Under the pieces are notes generated by a model, which did not search any database, had not been told where the DNA came from, and worked only from the letters and a program-made list of their open reading frames with translations. A program made the translations under genes and the position numbers. From assembly GCF_020166105.1 (NCBI RefSeq), contig NZ_JAIUJY010000001.1:496001-560000 (forward strand): 64,000 nucleotides of DNA, given 5' to 3'. The stretch is from Blastococcus sp. LR1 (GTDB lineage: Bacteria; Actinomycetota; Actinomycetes; Mycobacteriales; Geodermatophilaceae). Position 1 is the stretch's first letter. Each line of letters starts with the position of its first letter. Shown here piece after piece: positions 44,365 through 53,430 of the stretch.

Positions 44365-45720
44365 ATGGTGCGCAGTGCGGTCCGGTGGGCGGCGACCCAC
44401 GGTGCGATGCGGTTGGCCATCGGCGCCCAGGCGCGACGGGGCAACCCCGACGCCGAGGTGCTGCGCGATCCGGCCGTGCGGGAGGACCCGTACCAGCACT
44501 ACGAGCGCCTGCGCACCGATGCCCCGTTCGCCGGCGGCGCGTTCGCCCGGGTCAGCGTCCACCACGACGTCTGCACCGAGGTCCTGCGCAGCGACGACTT
44601 CGGGGTGATCGGCGGCGATCGCACCCAGGGGCTCCCCCCGGTGCTCCGGACGGCGTTGCGCCTGGCCGGGCCCCGGCCGAGCATCGGTCCGATCGACCCG
44701 CCCTCGATGCTCGCCGTCGACCCGCCGGAGCACGCCCGCTACCGCCGGCTGGTCAGCCGCGCCTTCAGCGCCCGCGCCGTCACCCACTTCCGCGAGCGCA
44801 CCGAGCAGATCGCCGAGGAGCTGCTCGACGACCTCGAGCGCGACGCCGGAGGCGGGCAGCCGGTGGACCTGGTCGCCCGCTACGCCAGCCTGCTCCCGGT
44901 CACGGTCATCTCGGAGATGCTCGGGGTCCCGGTGTCGATGCGCGAGCAGTTCCTGGCATGGGGCGACGGCGCCAGCCCCAGCCTCGACATGGGCCTGACG
45001 TGGTCGACTCACCGCAGCGTCGAGCGGAACCTCGCCGAGCTCGACTCGTGGTTCACCGGACACCTCCGCCGGCTGCGCGACGAACCGGGCGACGACCTGC
45101 TCTCCCAGCTCGTCGTCGCGGCCGACGACGACGGGAGCGGCCTCAGCGAGCAGGAGCTCGTCGCCACCGCCGCCCTGGTCTTCGGCGCCGGCTTCGAGAC
45201 GACCGTCAACCTGATCGGCAACGGCACCGCGCTGCTGTTCGGCTCCCCCGACCAGCGCCGGTTGCTCGTCGACGACCCGTCGCTGTGGCCCAACGCCGTC
45301 GACGAGATGCTGCGGGTGGAGTCACCTGTGCAACGGACCGGACGGCGGGTCAAGCGGGACACCACGGTGCACGGCGTCGACCTCCGCGAGGGCGAGCTGG
45401 TGCTGCTCGGGCTCGCGGCGGCCAACCGCGACCCGAAGGTGTTCGAGGACCCGCACACCTTCGACGTCACCCGCGCCAACGCCCGCGACCACGTCGCCTT
45501 CTCCAGCGGCATCCACTTCTGCCTCGGCGCCGCGCTCGCGCGCATGGAGGGCGAGGTCGCCCTGCGTGCGCTGTTCCAGCGGTTCCCCGACCTCGGCCCC
45601 GCCGGCGCGGGACGGCGGCGCGGCACGATCATCCTGCGCGGCTACGAGTCGCTCCCGGTCACGCTCGGCTCCCCTGCGTCCGCGCCGTCCGGGGAGCGCT
45701 CGACGGCCGTCCCCGGCTGA
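44365..45720 (+). CDS. Cytochrome P450
   Basis: 451 residues from ATG 44365 (AGGAGG 11 bp upstream; GTG 44362 is possible). Heme-thiolate loop FSSGIHFCLGAALAR with Cys386, I-helix FGAGFETTVN with the Glu/Thr oxygen-activation pair, K-helix EMLRVESPVQ with ExxR-like residues, and DPPEHARYRRLVSRAF of the N-terminal part. Soluble bacterial class-I type needing ferredoxin. No redox partner is adjacent; substrate unknown. Convergent with ppdK. Confidence 0.95.
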   Translation: MVRSAVRWAATHGAMRLAIGAQARRGNPDAEVLRDPAVREDPYQHYERLRTDAPFAGGAFARVSVHHDVCTEVLRSDDFGVIGGDRTQGLPPVLRTALRLAGPRPSIGPIDPPSMLAVDPPEHARYRRLVSRAFSARAVTHFRERTEQIAEELLDDLERDAGGGQPVDLVARYASLLPVTVISEMLGVPVSMREQFLAWGDGASPSLDMGLTWSTHRSVERNLAELDSWFTGHLRRLRDEPGDDLLSQLVVAADDDGSGLSEQELVATAALVFGAGFETTVNLIGNGTALLFGSPDQRRLLVDDPSLWPNAVDEMLRVESPVQRTGRRVKRDTTVHGVDLREGELVLLGLAAANRDPKVFEDPHTFDVTRANARDHVAFSSGIHFCLGAALARMEGEVALRALFQRFPDLGPAGAGRRRGTIILRGYESLPVTLGSPASAPSGERSTAVPG

Positions 45721-45739
45721 TCCCAGGGACGGCCCCGCC

Positions 45740-48439
45740 TCAGGACCCGGCGAGTGCTGCCCGCCCGGCCTCGAGCCGCGCGACCGGCACCCGGAACGGC
45801 GAGCACGAGACGTAGTCCAGACCGACCTCGTGGAAGAAGTGCACCGACTCCGGGTCGCCGCCGTGCTCTCCGCAGACGCCGAGCTTCAGGTCCGGCCGGG
45901 CGGCGCGACCGGCCTCGACCCCGATCTGCACCAGCCGGCCGACGCCGTCGCGGTCCAGCGCCTCGAACGGCGAGATCCCGAAGATCCCCTTGTCCAGGTA
46001 CTGGTGGAAGAACGCCGCCTCCACGTCGTCCCGGGAGAAGCCCCAGGTCATCTGGGTCAGGTCGTTGGTGCCGAAGGAGAAGAAGTCGGCGTGCGCGGCG
46101 ATCTCGCCGGCGGTGAGGGCGGCCCGCGGCACCTCGATCATCGTGCCGATCAGCGGGGCGACGTCGATGCCGCACTCCTGGCACACCTCGCGGAGCACCC
46201 GCTCGGCGCCTTCGCGGATCGCCTCCAGCTCCTGCACGGCACCGACCAGCGGGATCATGATCTCCGGCCGCGGGTCGCCGCCGGCCTGCTTCCGCTCGCA
46301 CGCGGCCTCGGCGATCGCCCGCACCTGCATGTCGAACAGGCCCGGCACGACGAGGCCGAGGCGCACTCCGCGCAGGCCCAGCATCGGGTTGGACTCGTGC
46401 ATGCCGCGGACGGCGGCGAGCAGCCGCAGGTTGCCCTCGTCGGGCTCCCCGCGCTCCTCGGCCAGCGCGACCCGCACCGACAGCTCGGTGAGGTCGGGCA
46501 GGAACTCGTGCAGCGGCGGGTCGAGCAGCCGGACGGTGACCGGGAGGCCGTCCATCTCCTCGAAGATCTCCAGGAAGTCCTGCTTCTGCAGCGGCTCCAG
46601 AGCGTCCAGAGCCGCCTGCCGCTCGTCCTCGCCGTCGGCCAGGATCAGCTTCTCGACCAGCTTCCGGCGGTCGCTGCCGAGGAACATGTGCTCGGTCCGG
46701 CACAGCCCGATCCCCTGGGCGCCGAAGCGCCGGGCGCGGGCGGAGTCCTCGGGGGTGTCGGCGTTGGTGCGCACGTCCAGGCGCCGCACGTCGTCGGCGT
46801 GGGTGAGGATCCGGTGCACCGACTTCACCAGGTCGTCGGTGTCGTCGGACGCCGGGTCGATCTCGCCCTCGAAGTAGCGCACCACCGCCGAGGGCTCGAC
46901 CGGCACCTCGCCGAGCCAGACCTTGCCGGTGGAGCCGTCGATGGAGATGACGTCGCCCTCCTCGACCACGGAGCCGTCGGGGGCGGTGAACTTCTTCGCC
47001 TTCGTGTCGACCTGCAGCTCCTCGGCGCCGCAGACGCACGTCTTGCCCATGCCGCGGGCGACCACGGCGGCGTGCGACGTCTTCCCGCCCCGGCTGGTCA
47101 GCACGCCCTCGGCGGCGATCATCCCGGAGAGGTCGTCGGGGTTGGTCTCCCGGCGGACCAGCACGACCTTCTCCCCGCGGTCGGCCCACTTGACCGCCTC
47201 CTCGGAGGAGAAGACGGCGCGGCCGACGGCGGCGCCGGGTGAGGCGTTCATGCCCTGGGTCAGCTGCGTGGCGTCCCCACCCGAGACGAAGCGCGGGAAC
47301 ATCAGCTGGGCGAGCTGGTCACCGCTGACCCGGCGGACGGCCTCGTCCATGTCGATGAGGCCCTCGTCCACCAGCTGCGTGGCGATCCGGAAGGCCGCGC
47401 CCGCGGTGCGCTTGCCGACCCGGGTCTGCAGCATCCAGAGCTTGTTGCGCTCGACGGTGAACTCGATGTCGCAGAGGTCGCGGTAGTGCGACTCGAGGCG
47501 CGACATGATGCCCATGAGCTCGTCGTAGGCGGGCTCGTCGATCGACTTCAGGTCCACCAGCGGCACCGTGTTGCGGATGCCGGCGACGACGTCCTCGCCC
47601 TGGGCGTTCTGCAGGTAGTCGCCGTACACGCCCTGCTCGCCGCTGCCCGGGTCACGGGTGAAGGCGACGCCGGTGCCGGAGTCCATGCCGAGGTTGCCGA
47701 ACACCATCGAGCAGACGTTCACGGCGGTGCCGGCGTCGCTGGGGATCCGCTCGCGGCGGCGGTAGATGATCGCCCGGTCGGAGTTCCACGAGTCGAAGAC
47801 GGCGTTGATCGCCAGGTCCATCTGCTCGCGGGGGTCCTGCGGGAAGTCGGTGCCCGTGTGCTCCTTGACGATGGCCTTGAAGCGGCCGACGACGTCCTGG
47901 AGGTGGGCGGCGTCCAGGTCGAGGTCGAGCTCGGTGCCCTGCTCGCTCTTCACGGCGTCGAGGGCGTCGTCGAAGTGCTCCCCGTCGATGTCGAGCACCG
48001 TCTTGCCGAACATCTGGATGAGCCGGCGGTAGGAGTCCCACGCGAAGCGCTCGCTGCCGGACTGGGCGGCGAGGCCCTGCACCGACTCGTCGTTGAGGCC
48101 GACGTTGAGGACCGTCTCCATCATCCCGGGCATGGAGGCCGCGGCGCCGGAGCGCACCGACACCAGCAGCGGGTCCGACGGGTCGCCCAGCGACTTGCCC
48201 ATGGCCTTCTCCAGGGCCACGAGGTGCTCGGTGACCTGGGCGTCCAGCTCCGGCGGGGTGCCGCCCTGCTCCAGGTAGAAGCGGCAGGCGTCGGTGGTGA
48301 TGGTGAAGCCGGGCGGCACGGGCAGACCCAGGTTCGTCATCTCGGCGAGGTTGGCCCCCTTGCCGCCGAGCAGGTCCTTCTGGTCCTTGTTGCCCTCGCT
48401 GAAGTCATAGACCCACTTGGCCGACGAATCGCCCGACAT
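45740..48439 (-). CDS. ppdK: Pyruvate, phosphate dikinase
   Basis: 899 residues from ATG 48439 with a GGAGGTAC site. Interconverts pyruvate, ATP and phosphate with PEP, AMP and pyrophosphate. N-terminal ATP-grasp domain (starting KDLLGGKGANLAEM), swivelling domain with catalytic His456 in GGKTSHAAVVARGMG, and a C-terminal PEP/pyruvate barrel with GLCRTEHMF, EIMIPLVG and GVCGEHGGDP. Full family length. Role in anaplerosis or gluconeogenesis. Confidence 0.98.
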   Translation of the reverse strand: MSGDSSAKWVYDFSEGNKDQKDLLGGKGANLAEMTNLGLPVPPGFTITTDACRFYLEQGGTPPELDAQVTEHLVALEKAMGKSLGDPSDPLLVSVRSGAAASMPGMMETVLNVGLNDESVQGLAAQSGSERFAWDSYRRLIQMFGKTVLDIDGEHFDDALDAVKSEQGTELDLDLDAAHLQDVVGRFKAIVKEHTGTDFPQDPREQMDLAINAVFDSWNSDRAIIYRRRERIPSDAGTAVNVCSMVFGNLGMDSGTGVAFTRDPGSGEQGVYGDYLQNAQGEDVVAGIRNTVPLVDLKSIDEPAYDELMGIMSRLESHYRDLCDIEFTVERNKLWMLQTRVGKRTAGAAFRIATQLVDEGLIDMDEAVRRVSGDQLAQLMFPRFVSGGDATQLTQGMNASPGAAVGRAVFSSEEAVKWADRGEKVVLVRRETNPDDLSGMIAAEGVLTSRGGKTSHAAVVARGMGKTCVCGAEELQVDTKAKKFTAPDGSVVEEGDVISIDGSTGKVWLGEVPVEPSAVVRYFEGEIDPASDDTDDLVKSVHRILTHADDVRRLDVRTNADTPEDSARARRFGAQGIGLCRTEHMFLGSDRRKLVEKLILADGEDERQAALDALEPLQKQDFLEIFEEMDGLPVTVRLLDPPLHEFLPDLTELSVRVALAEERGEPDEGNLRLLAAVRGMHESNPMLGLRGVRLGLVVPGLFDMQVRAIAEAACERKQAGGDPRPEIMIPLVGAVQELEAIREGAERVLREVCQECGIDVAPLIGTMIEVPRAALTAGEIAAHADFFSFGTNDLTQMTWGFSRDDVEAAFFHQYLDKGIFGISPFEALDRDGVGRLVQIGVEAGRAARPDLKLGVCGEHGGDPESVHFFHEVGLDYVSCSPFRVPVARLEAGRAALAGS

Positions 48440-48612
48440 CCCCGTACCTCCACGCTCGACAACCGGCCCCATGGGGCCCAGATGCTGCCGTACCGGAGGC
48501 CCCAGGTCTGCCCGCCCGTTCCCGACCGCGGAACGGTCGCTCCCGGCGGACAGGTGCCAGTGATCTTGGCGCAGAGCAGGGTGCGTGGCTATTCGGCCAC
48601 GCCCCTTCCGGG

Positions 48613-49059
48613 TCAGTTCCCGGCGATGCCGCAGATGCGGGGGCCGTCCTCGTTCATGACGCGAAGCTCGGTCGTCGCGCCGTCGTCCGCGCTCACGCTG
48701 ACGACCTGCACGGCCGCGCCCTCGCTCGCGTCGTCGCGCACCCGGCCGACGTCGCCGTCGACCGCGTCGAGGTAGGAGCCCACGACCTCGTCGGGCTGCA
48801 GGCGGTCGCGCTCGTCCTGGCAGAGCATCGCGTACGCGGTCTCGGTGTCGCCGTCGGAGATCGAGGCGACGAACACCTCGGCGGCCTGGGTCGCCTGCTC
48901 GGCCGGGGACCCCTTGAGCAGGTAGAGGAAGCCGACCATGGCGGCGGCCAGGAGCGTGATGCCCACGATGCCGGCGACGATCCACGTCTTCCCGCTGCGC
49001 GGGGTGCCGGTGTGCAGCGGCGCCGGGTCGTCGTCGTAGAGGAAGGGTCCCTGCGTCAT
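48613..49059 (-). CDS. Small single-helix membrane protein
   Basis: 148 residues. Cytoplasmic start, one helix (about 26-48), then an extracytoplasmic domain with pattern TQAAEVFVASISDGDTETAYAMLCQDERD that resembles DUF4878/NTF2-like folds, plus a second Cys near the C-terminus (RICGIAGN) for a possible disulfide. Directly downstream of dusB (stop 4 bp from its start). Function unknown. Confidence 0.7.
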   Translation of the reverse strand: MTQGPFLYDDDPAPLHTGTPRSGKTWIVAGIVGITLLAAAMVGFLYLLKGSPAEQATQAAEVFVASISDGDTETAYAMLCQDERDRLQPDEVVGSYLDAVDGDVGRVRDDASEGAAVQVVSVSADDGATTELRVMNEDGPRICGIAGN

Positions 49060-49063
49060 CGGG

Positions 49064-50206
49064 TCATCCGCCGCTCGTCTCGAGTTCGGCCCCGACCGGG
49101 GGCCGGGGGTCGTCCCGGTCGGCGAGCCAGCCTTCCGGCAGGGCCACCGGGCGGGGCGGGCTGGTGCGCCCGCGCGGCGCGCCGAGCACCGCCGTCGGGT
49201 ACGGCTGGTCCGGGATGCCGGCGAGCAGTCCGGCCAGCTCGTCCAGGCTGCTGACCATGGCCAGCGCCCGGCGGACGTCGCCGCCGACGCTGAAGCCCTT
49301 GAGGTACCAGGCCACGTGCTTGCGGAAGTCGCTGCAGCCGTGCGGTTCGCCGTGCTCCTCGGTCAGCAGCTCGGCGTGCCGGTACATGATCGCGGCCACC
49401 TCGCGGAAGGTCGGCAGCGTCCGCTCGGTGCGGCCGGCGAACGCCGCCGCGAGGTCGCCGAACAGCCACGGCCGGCCCAGGCAGCCGCGCCCGATGACGA
49501 CGCCGGCGCACCCGGTCTCGGCGACCATGCGCAGGGCGTCGTCGGCCTCCCAGATGTCGCCGTTGCCGAGGACGGGGATGTCGACGGCCTCCACCAGCCG
49601 GGCGATGTGGCTCCAGTCGGCCGTGCCGCTGTAGAGCTGGTCGGCGGTGCGTCCGTGCAGAGTGATTGCGGCGGCGCCCTCGTCCTGGGCGATCCGGCCG
49701 GCGTCGAGGTAGGTGACGTGGTCGGCGTCGATGCCGATGCGGGTCTTGATCGTGACCGGGACGTCCCCGGCCGCGCGGACCGCCTCGCGGACGATGTTGC
49801 GCAGCAGCACGCGGTGCCACGGCAGCGCGGAGCCGCCGCCCTTGCGGGTCACCTTGGGCACGGGGCAGCCGAAGTTCAGGTCGATGTGCGCCGGGCGGGT
49901 GCCGGCGACGCCCTCGTCCACGAGCATCTCGACCGCGCGACCGACCGTCCCCGGGTCCACGCCGTAGAGCTGGACGGAGAAGGCGTCCTTCTCGTCCGTC
50001 GTCGCGCGGATCATGCGCAGCGTCTTCGGGTTGCGCTCGACCAGCGCCCGCGTGGTGATCATCTCGCAGACGTACAGGCCGGCTCCGAACTCGCGGCACA
50101 GCGTGCGGAACGCCGGGTTGGTGATGCCGGCCATCGGCGCGAGCACGACCCCGGGGTCGACGACGAGCGTGCCCAGCTTGAGGGCAGGCAGGGACGTCAC
50201 GCTCAC
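49064..50206 (-). CDS. dusB: tRNA-dihydrouridine synthase (DusB type)
   Basis: 380 residues, GTG start. FMN-dependent TIM-barrel: VVLAPMAGITNPAFR start, catalytic Cys in LNFGCPVPKVTRKGGGSAL, FMN-site TIKTRIG, HGRTADQLYSG and VLGNGDIW. Reduces uridines in the tRNA D-loop. Length is normal for actinobacterial DusB. Likely transcribed with the small membrane protein downstream. Confidence 0.96.
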   Translation of the reverse strand: MSVTSLPALKLGTLVVDPGVVLAPMAGITNPAFRTLCREFGAGLYVCEMITTRALVERNPKTLRMIRATTDEKDAFSVQLYGVDPGTVGRAVEMLVDEGVAGTRPAHIDLNFGCPVPKVTRKGGGSALPWHRVLLRNIVREAVRAAGDVPVTIKTRIGIDADHVTYLDAGRIAQDEGAAAITLHGRTADQLYSGTADWSHIARLVEAVDIPVLGNGDIWEADDALRMVAETGCAGVVIGRGCLGRPWLFGDLAAAFAGRTERTLPTFREVAAIMYRHAELLTEEHGEPHGCSDFRKHVAWYLKGFSVGGDVRRALAMVSSLDELAGLLAGIPDQPYPTAVLGAPRGRTSPPRPVALPEGWLADRDDPRPPVGAELETSGG

Positions 50207-50250
50207 AGCACCCAGAGTAGGCGGCGACGCACGTCACCCACCTCGCCCGG

Positions 50251-50309
50251 TCGAGTGTCGAGTTGCTGTCGTCTCGATGGGCGTGTGACGACGGCAACCC
50301 GACACTCGA
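50251..50309. terminator. Long near-perfect palindrome (terminator or REP-like)
   Basis: Arms 50251-50273 and 50287-50309 match over 23 bp with two mismatches, with a 13-nt loop (arm begins TCGAGTGTCG). It lies between the aldehyde-dehydrogenase stop (50325) and the dusB start (50206). A terminator for the upstream operon is the simplest reading; its size also fits a dispersed palindromic element. Confidence 0.6.
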
Positions 50310-50324
50310 AGCGGGGCGGAGGGA

Positions 50325-51776
50325 TCAGAACGGGTAGACGCGGGGCTCCACCTGCATGCTGATCCAGCGCAGCTCGGTGAAGGCGTCGATGCCGGCCTGG
50401 CCCCCGAACCGGCCGTAGCCGCTGTCCTTCACGCCGCCGAAGGGCATCTGCGCCTCGTCGTGCACCGTGGGCGCGTTGATGTGGCAGATGCCGGACTCGA
50501 TGCGGCGGGCCACCTGGAAGCCGCGGGCGGCGTCCTTGGTGAACACCGCCGCCGAGAGCCCGTAGGCGCTGTCGTTGGCCTTGGCGATCGCCTCGTCCTG
50601 GCTGCTCACGCGGGTGATCGTGACGGCGGGGCCGAAGATCTCCTCGGCGAAGATCTCCATCTCCGGGGTCACGTGGTCGAGCACGACGCCCGGCATGATC
50701 GTGCCGTTCGGCTTGCCGGTGGTGAGGACCTTCGCGCCCTTGGTGACGGCGTCGTCCACCAGGCGCTGGATGTGGTCGACGGTGCTCTGACCGATGACCG
50801 AGCCGAGGACGACGTCCCCCTCGCGCGGGTCGCCGACGGGCAGCGCCTCCACCCGGGCGACGAGCTTCGCGACGAACTCGTCGGCGATGGACTCGTCGAC
50901 GATGATCTTGTCGGTCGACATGCAGACGTGGCCCTGGTTCACGAAGCCACCGAAGGTCGCGCCCTGGACGGCGGCGTCGATGTCGGCGTCGTCGAGGACC
51001 AGCAGCGGGTTCTTGCCACCGAGCTCGAGGACCGCGGGCACCAGGTGCCGGGCGCAGACCTCGCCGATGATCCGGCCCACCCGCGTGGAGCCGGTGAAGT
51101 TCAGCCGGCGGACGGCGGGGTGGGCAACCATGGCCTCGGTGACGTCGGCGGCGTCCTCGGGGGCGACGGTGATGACGTTGACGACGCCCGCGGGGAACCC
51201 GGCCTCGCCCAGCACCTCGCCGAGCAGCATGTGCGTGGCCGGCGAGAGCTCCGAGCACTTGAGGACGACGGTGTTGCCGGCGGCGAGCGGGAAGGCGACC
51301 GCGCGGGTCGACAGGATCACCGGCGCGTTCCACGGGGCCATGCCGATGACCACGCCGGCGGGCTGGCGGATGCCCATGCTCAGGCTGCCGGGGATGTCGG
51401 AGGGGATGACCTGACCGCCCACGGAGGTGGTGAGGCCGGCGGCCTCGCGCAGGATGCCCGCGGCGAGGTGCACGTTGAAGTGGCCCCAGCCGGCGGTGGC
51501 GCCGCACTCGGCGGCCATCCGCTCGATGAAGCGGTCGGCGCTCGCCTCGAGCAGGTCGGCGGCCTTGAGCAGCAGCATGCGCCGCGTGCTGGGCGTGGCG
51601 GCGGCCCACGACTCGAACGCCGCGGCGGCCGACTCGACGGCCCGCAGCGCGTCCTCGACACCGGCGGCCGGGGAGACCGTCACGACCTCGCCGGAGACGG
51701 GGTTGGCGCGGGTGAAGGTGCGTCCGCCGGCGGCGGACGACGGCTCGTTGCCGATGAGCAGGCTGGTCTCGAACAC
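50325..51776 (-). CDS. NAD(P)-dependent aldehyde dehydrogenase (aromatic-aldehyde type)
   Basis: 483 residues. Complete ALDH catalytic set: PWNAPVILSTRAVAFPLAAGNTVVLK cofactor stretch, general-base Glu in LELGGKNPLLVL, and nucleophilic Cys in NQGHVCMSTDK. Overall it resembles vanillin/salicylaldehyde-type dehydrogenases. Last gene of the operon with the ABC importer, so it probably oxidises an aldehyde derived from the imported substrate. Confidence 0.93.
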   Translation of the reverse strand: MFETSLLIGNEPSSAAGGRTFTRANPVSGEVVTVSPAAGVEDALRAVESAAAAFESWAAATPSTRRMLLLKAADLLEASADRFIERMAAECGATAGWGHFNVHLAAGILREAAGLTTSVGGQVIPSDIPGSLSMGIRQPAGVVIGMAPWNAPVILSTRAVAFPLAAGNTVVLKCSELSPATHMLLGEVLGEAGFPAGVVNVITVAPEDAADVTEAMVAHPAVRRLNFTGSTRVGRIIGEVCARHLVPAVLELGGKNPLLVLDDADIDAAVQGATFGGFVNQGHVCMSTDKIIVDESIADEFVAKLVARVEALPVGDPREGDVVLGSVIGQSTVDHIQRLVDDAVTKGAKVLTTGKPNGTIMPGVVLDHVTPEMEIFAEEIFGPAVTITRVSSQDEAIAKANDSAYGLSAAVFTKDAARGFQVARRIESGICHINAPTVHDEAQMPFGGVKDSGYGRFGGQAGIDAFTELRWISMQVEPRVYPF

Positions 51777-51897
51777 GGGTCACTCCTGGAGCTGGATCGG
51801 TACTGGGGTGGTTTCGGGGGCCGGCACGGCAACCGGCGGACGACGGGGGTGAACACCCATCGTCCGCCGGAGCTCGGTGCCGACGCGGTGGAGCGGG

Positions 51898-53430
51898 TCA
51901 GGCGGCCGGAACGGTGCCGGTGTTCATCGCGGCGAGGATCTCGTGCTGGCGCAGGGTCTCCCCCGACAGCTCGGCGCAGACCCGGCCGTGGTGCAGGACG
52001 TAGACGCGATCGCAGAGCGTCGCGAGCTCGTCGAGGTCGGTGGAGCACATCAGGACCACTGCCCCGGCCTCGGCGACCGAGCGGACCAGACCGTGCATCT
52101 CGGCCTTGGCCCCGATGTCGACGCCGCGGGTGGGGTCGTCGAGGAGCAGGACCGAGGGGTGCGTCTGCAGCCACTTCATCAGCACGACCTTCTGCTGGTT
52201 GCCGCCGGACAGCAGCCCCGCGCTCTTCTCCAGGGAGAACGTGCGCAGGTTGACCCGGGAGGCGTGCTCGCCGGCCCGCGCGCGGAGCGTCCGCTTGCGG
52301 ACCAGCAGGCCGTCGCGGGCGAGGGCGACCGAGCGGACCTGCCCGGCGTTGTCCCAGATCGGCTTGTCCAGCATCAGCCCCAGGCGCCGGCGGTCACCGG
52401 TGACCAGCGCGACGCCGCGGGCGATGGCGGCGCGCAGTCCCTTGGGCGCGGGCTCGCCGTCGGGCAGCAGGACCGCGCCGGCGGTGGGCTGGCGCAGGCC
52501 GGCGGCCAGCTCGAGGACCGTCTGGTGCCCGGCGCCGGCGACGCCGGCCAGGCCGACGACCTCACCGGGAGCCGCCGTCACGGACACATCGGTCAGCCGG
52601 TCCTCCACCGAGACGCCCTCGACGCGGAGGACGCCGCTGCCCGAGGGAGCGGCGATCGCGCCGGTCAGGTCGACCGTGGCCTCGGGCCGCACCTCGGCGA
52701 GCTGCGCGTGCCGCTCCCCCAGCATCGACTCGACGATCTTCGGGATCGTGAGCCCGGCCAGCGGTGCGGCGTCGAGCACGGTCCGGCCGTCGCGGAGGAC
52801 GGTGACCTCGTCGCACAGCGCCATGACCTCTTCGAGGATGTGCGAGACGAAGACGACGGCGACGTTGCGGTCGCGGAGCACGCGGAGGATGTCCAGCAGG
52901 ACCGCCGCGGTCTTCGAGTCCAGCGCCGACGTCGGCTCGTCGAGGATCAGCACGCGCGGGTCGGTGACCAGCGCCTTGCCGACCTCGAGCAGCTGCCGCT
53001 GGGCCAGCGACAGCTCGCCGACCTTGTCGCGCAGCGAGACGCGCAGACCGAGCTGGTCCAGGATCGGCCGGGCCAGCTCGGCCATGCGGGTGCGGTTCAC
53101 GAACGGGCCCCGTGTGGGCTCCCGCATCGGGAACATGTTGCTCAGGACGTCGAGGTCCGGGAAGAGACTCAACTCCTGGGAGACGACGGCGACGCCGTGC
53201 CTGGCGGCGTCGGCCGTGTCGGAGAAGGCGACGTCGGTTCCCTCGAGGCGCAGCACGCCGGCATCGGGGCGCACCGCGCCGGTGATGATCTTCACCAGCG
53301 TCGACTTGCCCGCACCGTTCTCACCGAGCAGGGCGTGGACGGAGCCCGGGCGGACCCGGAGCCCTGCGTCGGCCAGTGCGGTGACTCCGCCGTAGGTCTT
53401 GCGCACGTGCTGCGCCTCGAGGGCGAACAT
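51898..53430 (-). CDS. Sugar-type ABC importer, double ATPase subunit (CUT2/RbsA-like)
   Basis: 510 residues with two ATP-binding cassettes. The first has Walker A GENGAGKSTLV, signature LSLAQRQLLEVGKAL and Walker B VLILDEPTSAL. The second has a degenerate Walker A (LAGVAGAGHQTVL, no GKS), with LLSGGNQQKVVLMKWL and LLLDDPTRG, as usual for RbsA-type proteins. Drives uptake with the permease and binding protein upstream. Overlaps the binding-protein stop by 1 nt. Confidence 0.95.
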   Translation of the reverse strand: MFALEAQHVRKTYGGVTALADAGLRVRPGSVHALLGENGAGKSTLVKIITGAVRPDAGVLRLEGTDVAFSDTADAARHGVAVVSQELSLFPDLDVLSNMFPMREPTRGPFVNRTRMAELARPILDQLGLRVSLRDKVGELSLAQRQLLEVGKALVTDPRVLILDEPTSALDSKTAAVLLDILRVLRDRNVAVVFVSHILEEVMALCDEVTVLRDGRTVLDAAPLAGLTIPKIVESMLGERHAQLAEVRPEATVDLTGAIAAPSGSGVLRVEGVSVEDRLTDVSVTAAPGEVVGLAGVAGAGHQTVLELAAGLRQPTAGAVLLPDGEPAPKGLRAAIARGVALVTGDRRRLGLMLDKPIWDNAGQVRSVALARDGLLVRKRTLRARAGEHASRVNLRTFSLEKSAGLLSGGNQQKVVLMKWLQTHPSVLLLDDPTRGVDIGAKAEMHGLVRSVAEAGAVVLMCSTDLDELATLCDRVYVLHHGRVCAELSGETLRQHEILAAMNTGTVPAA

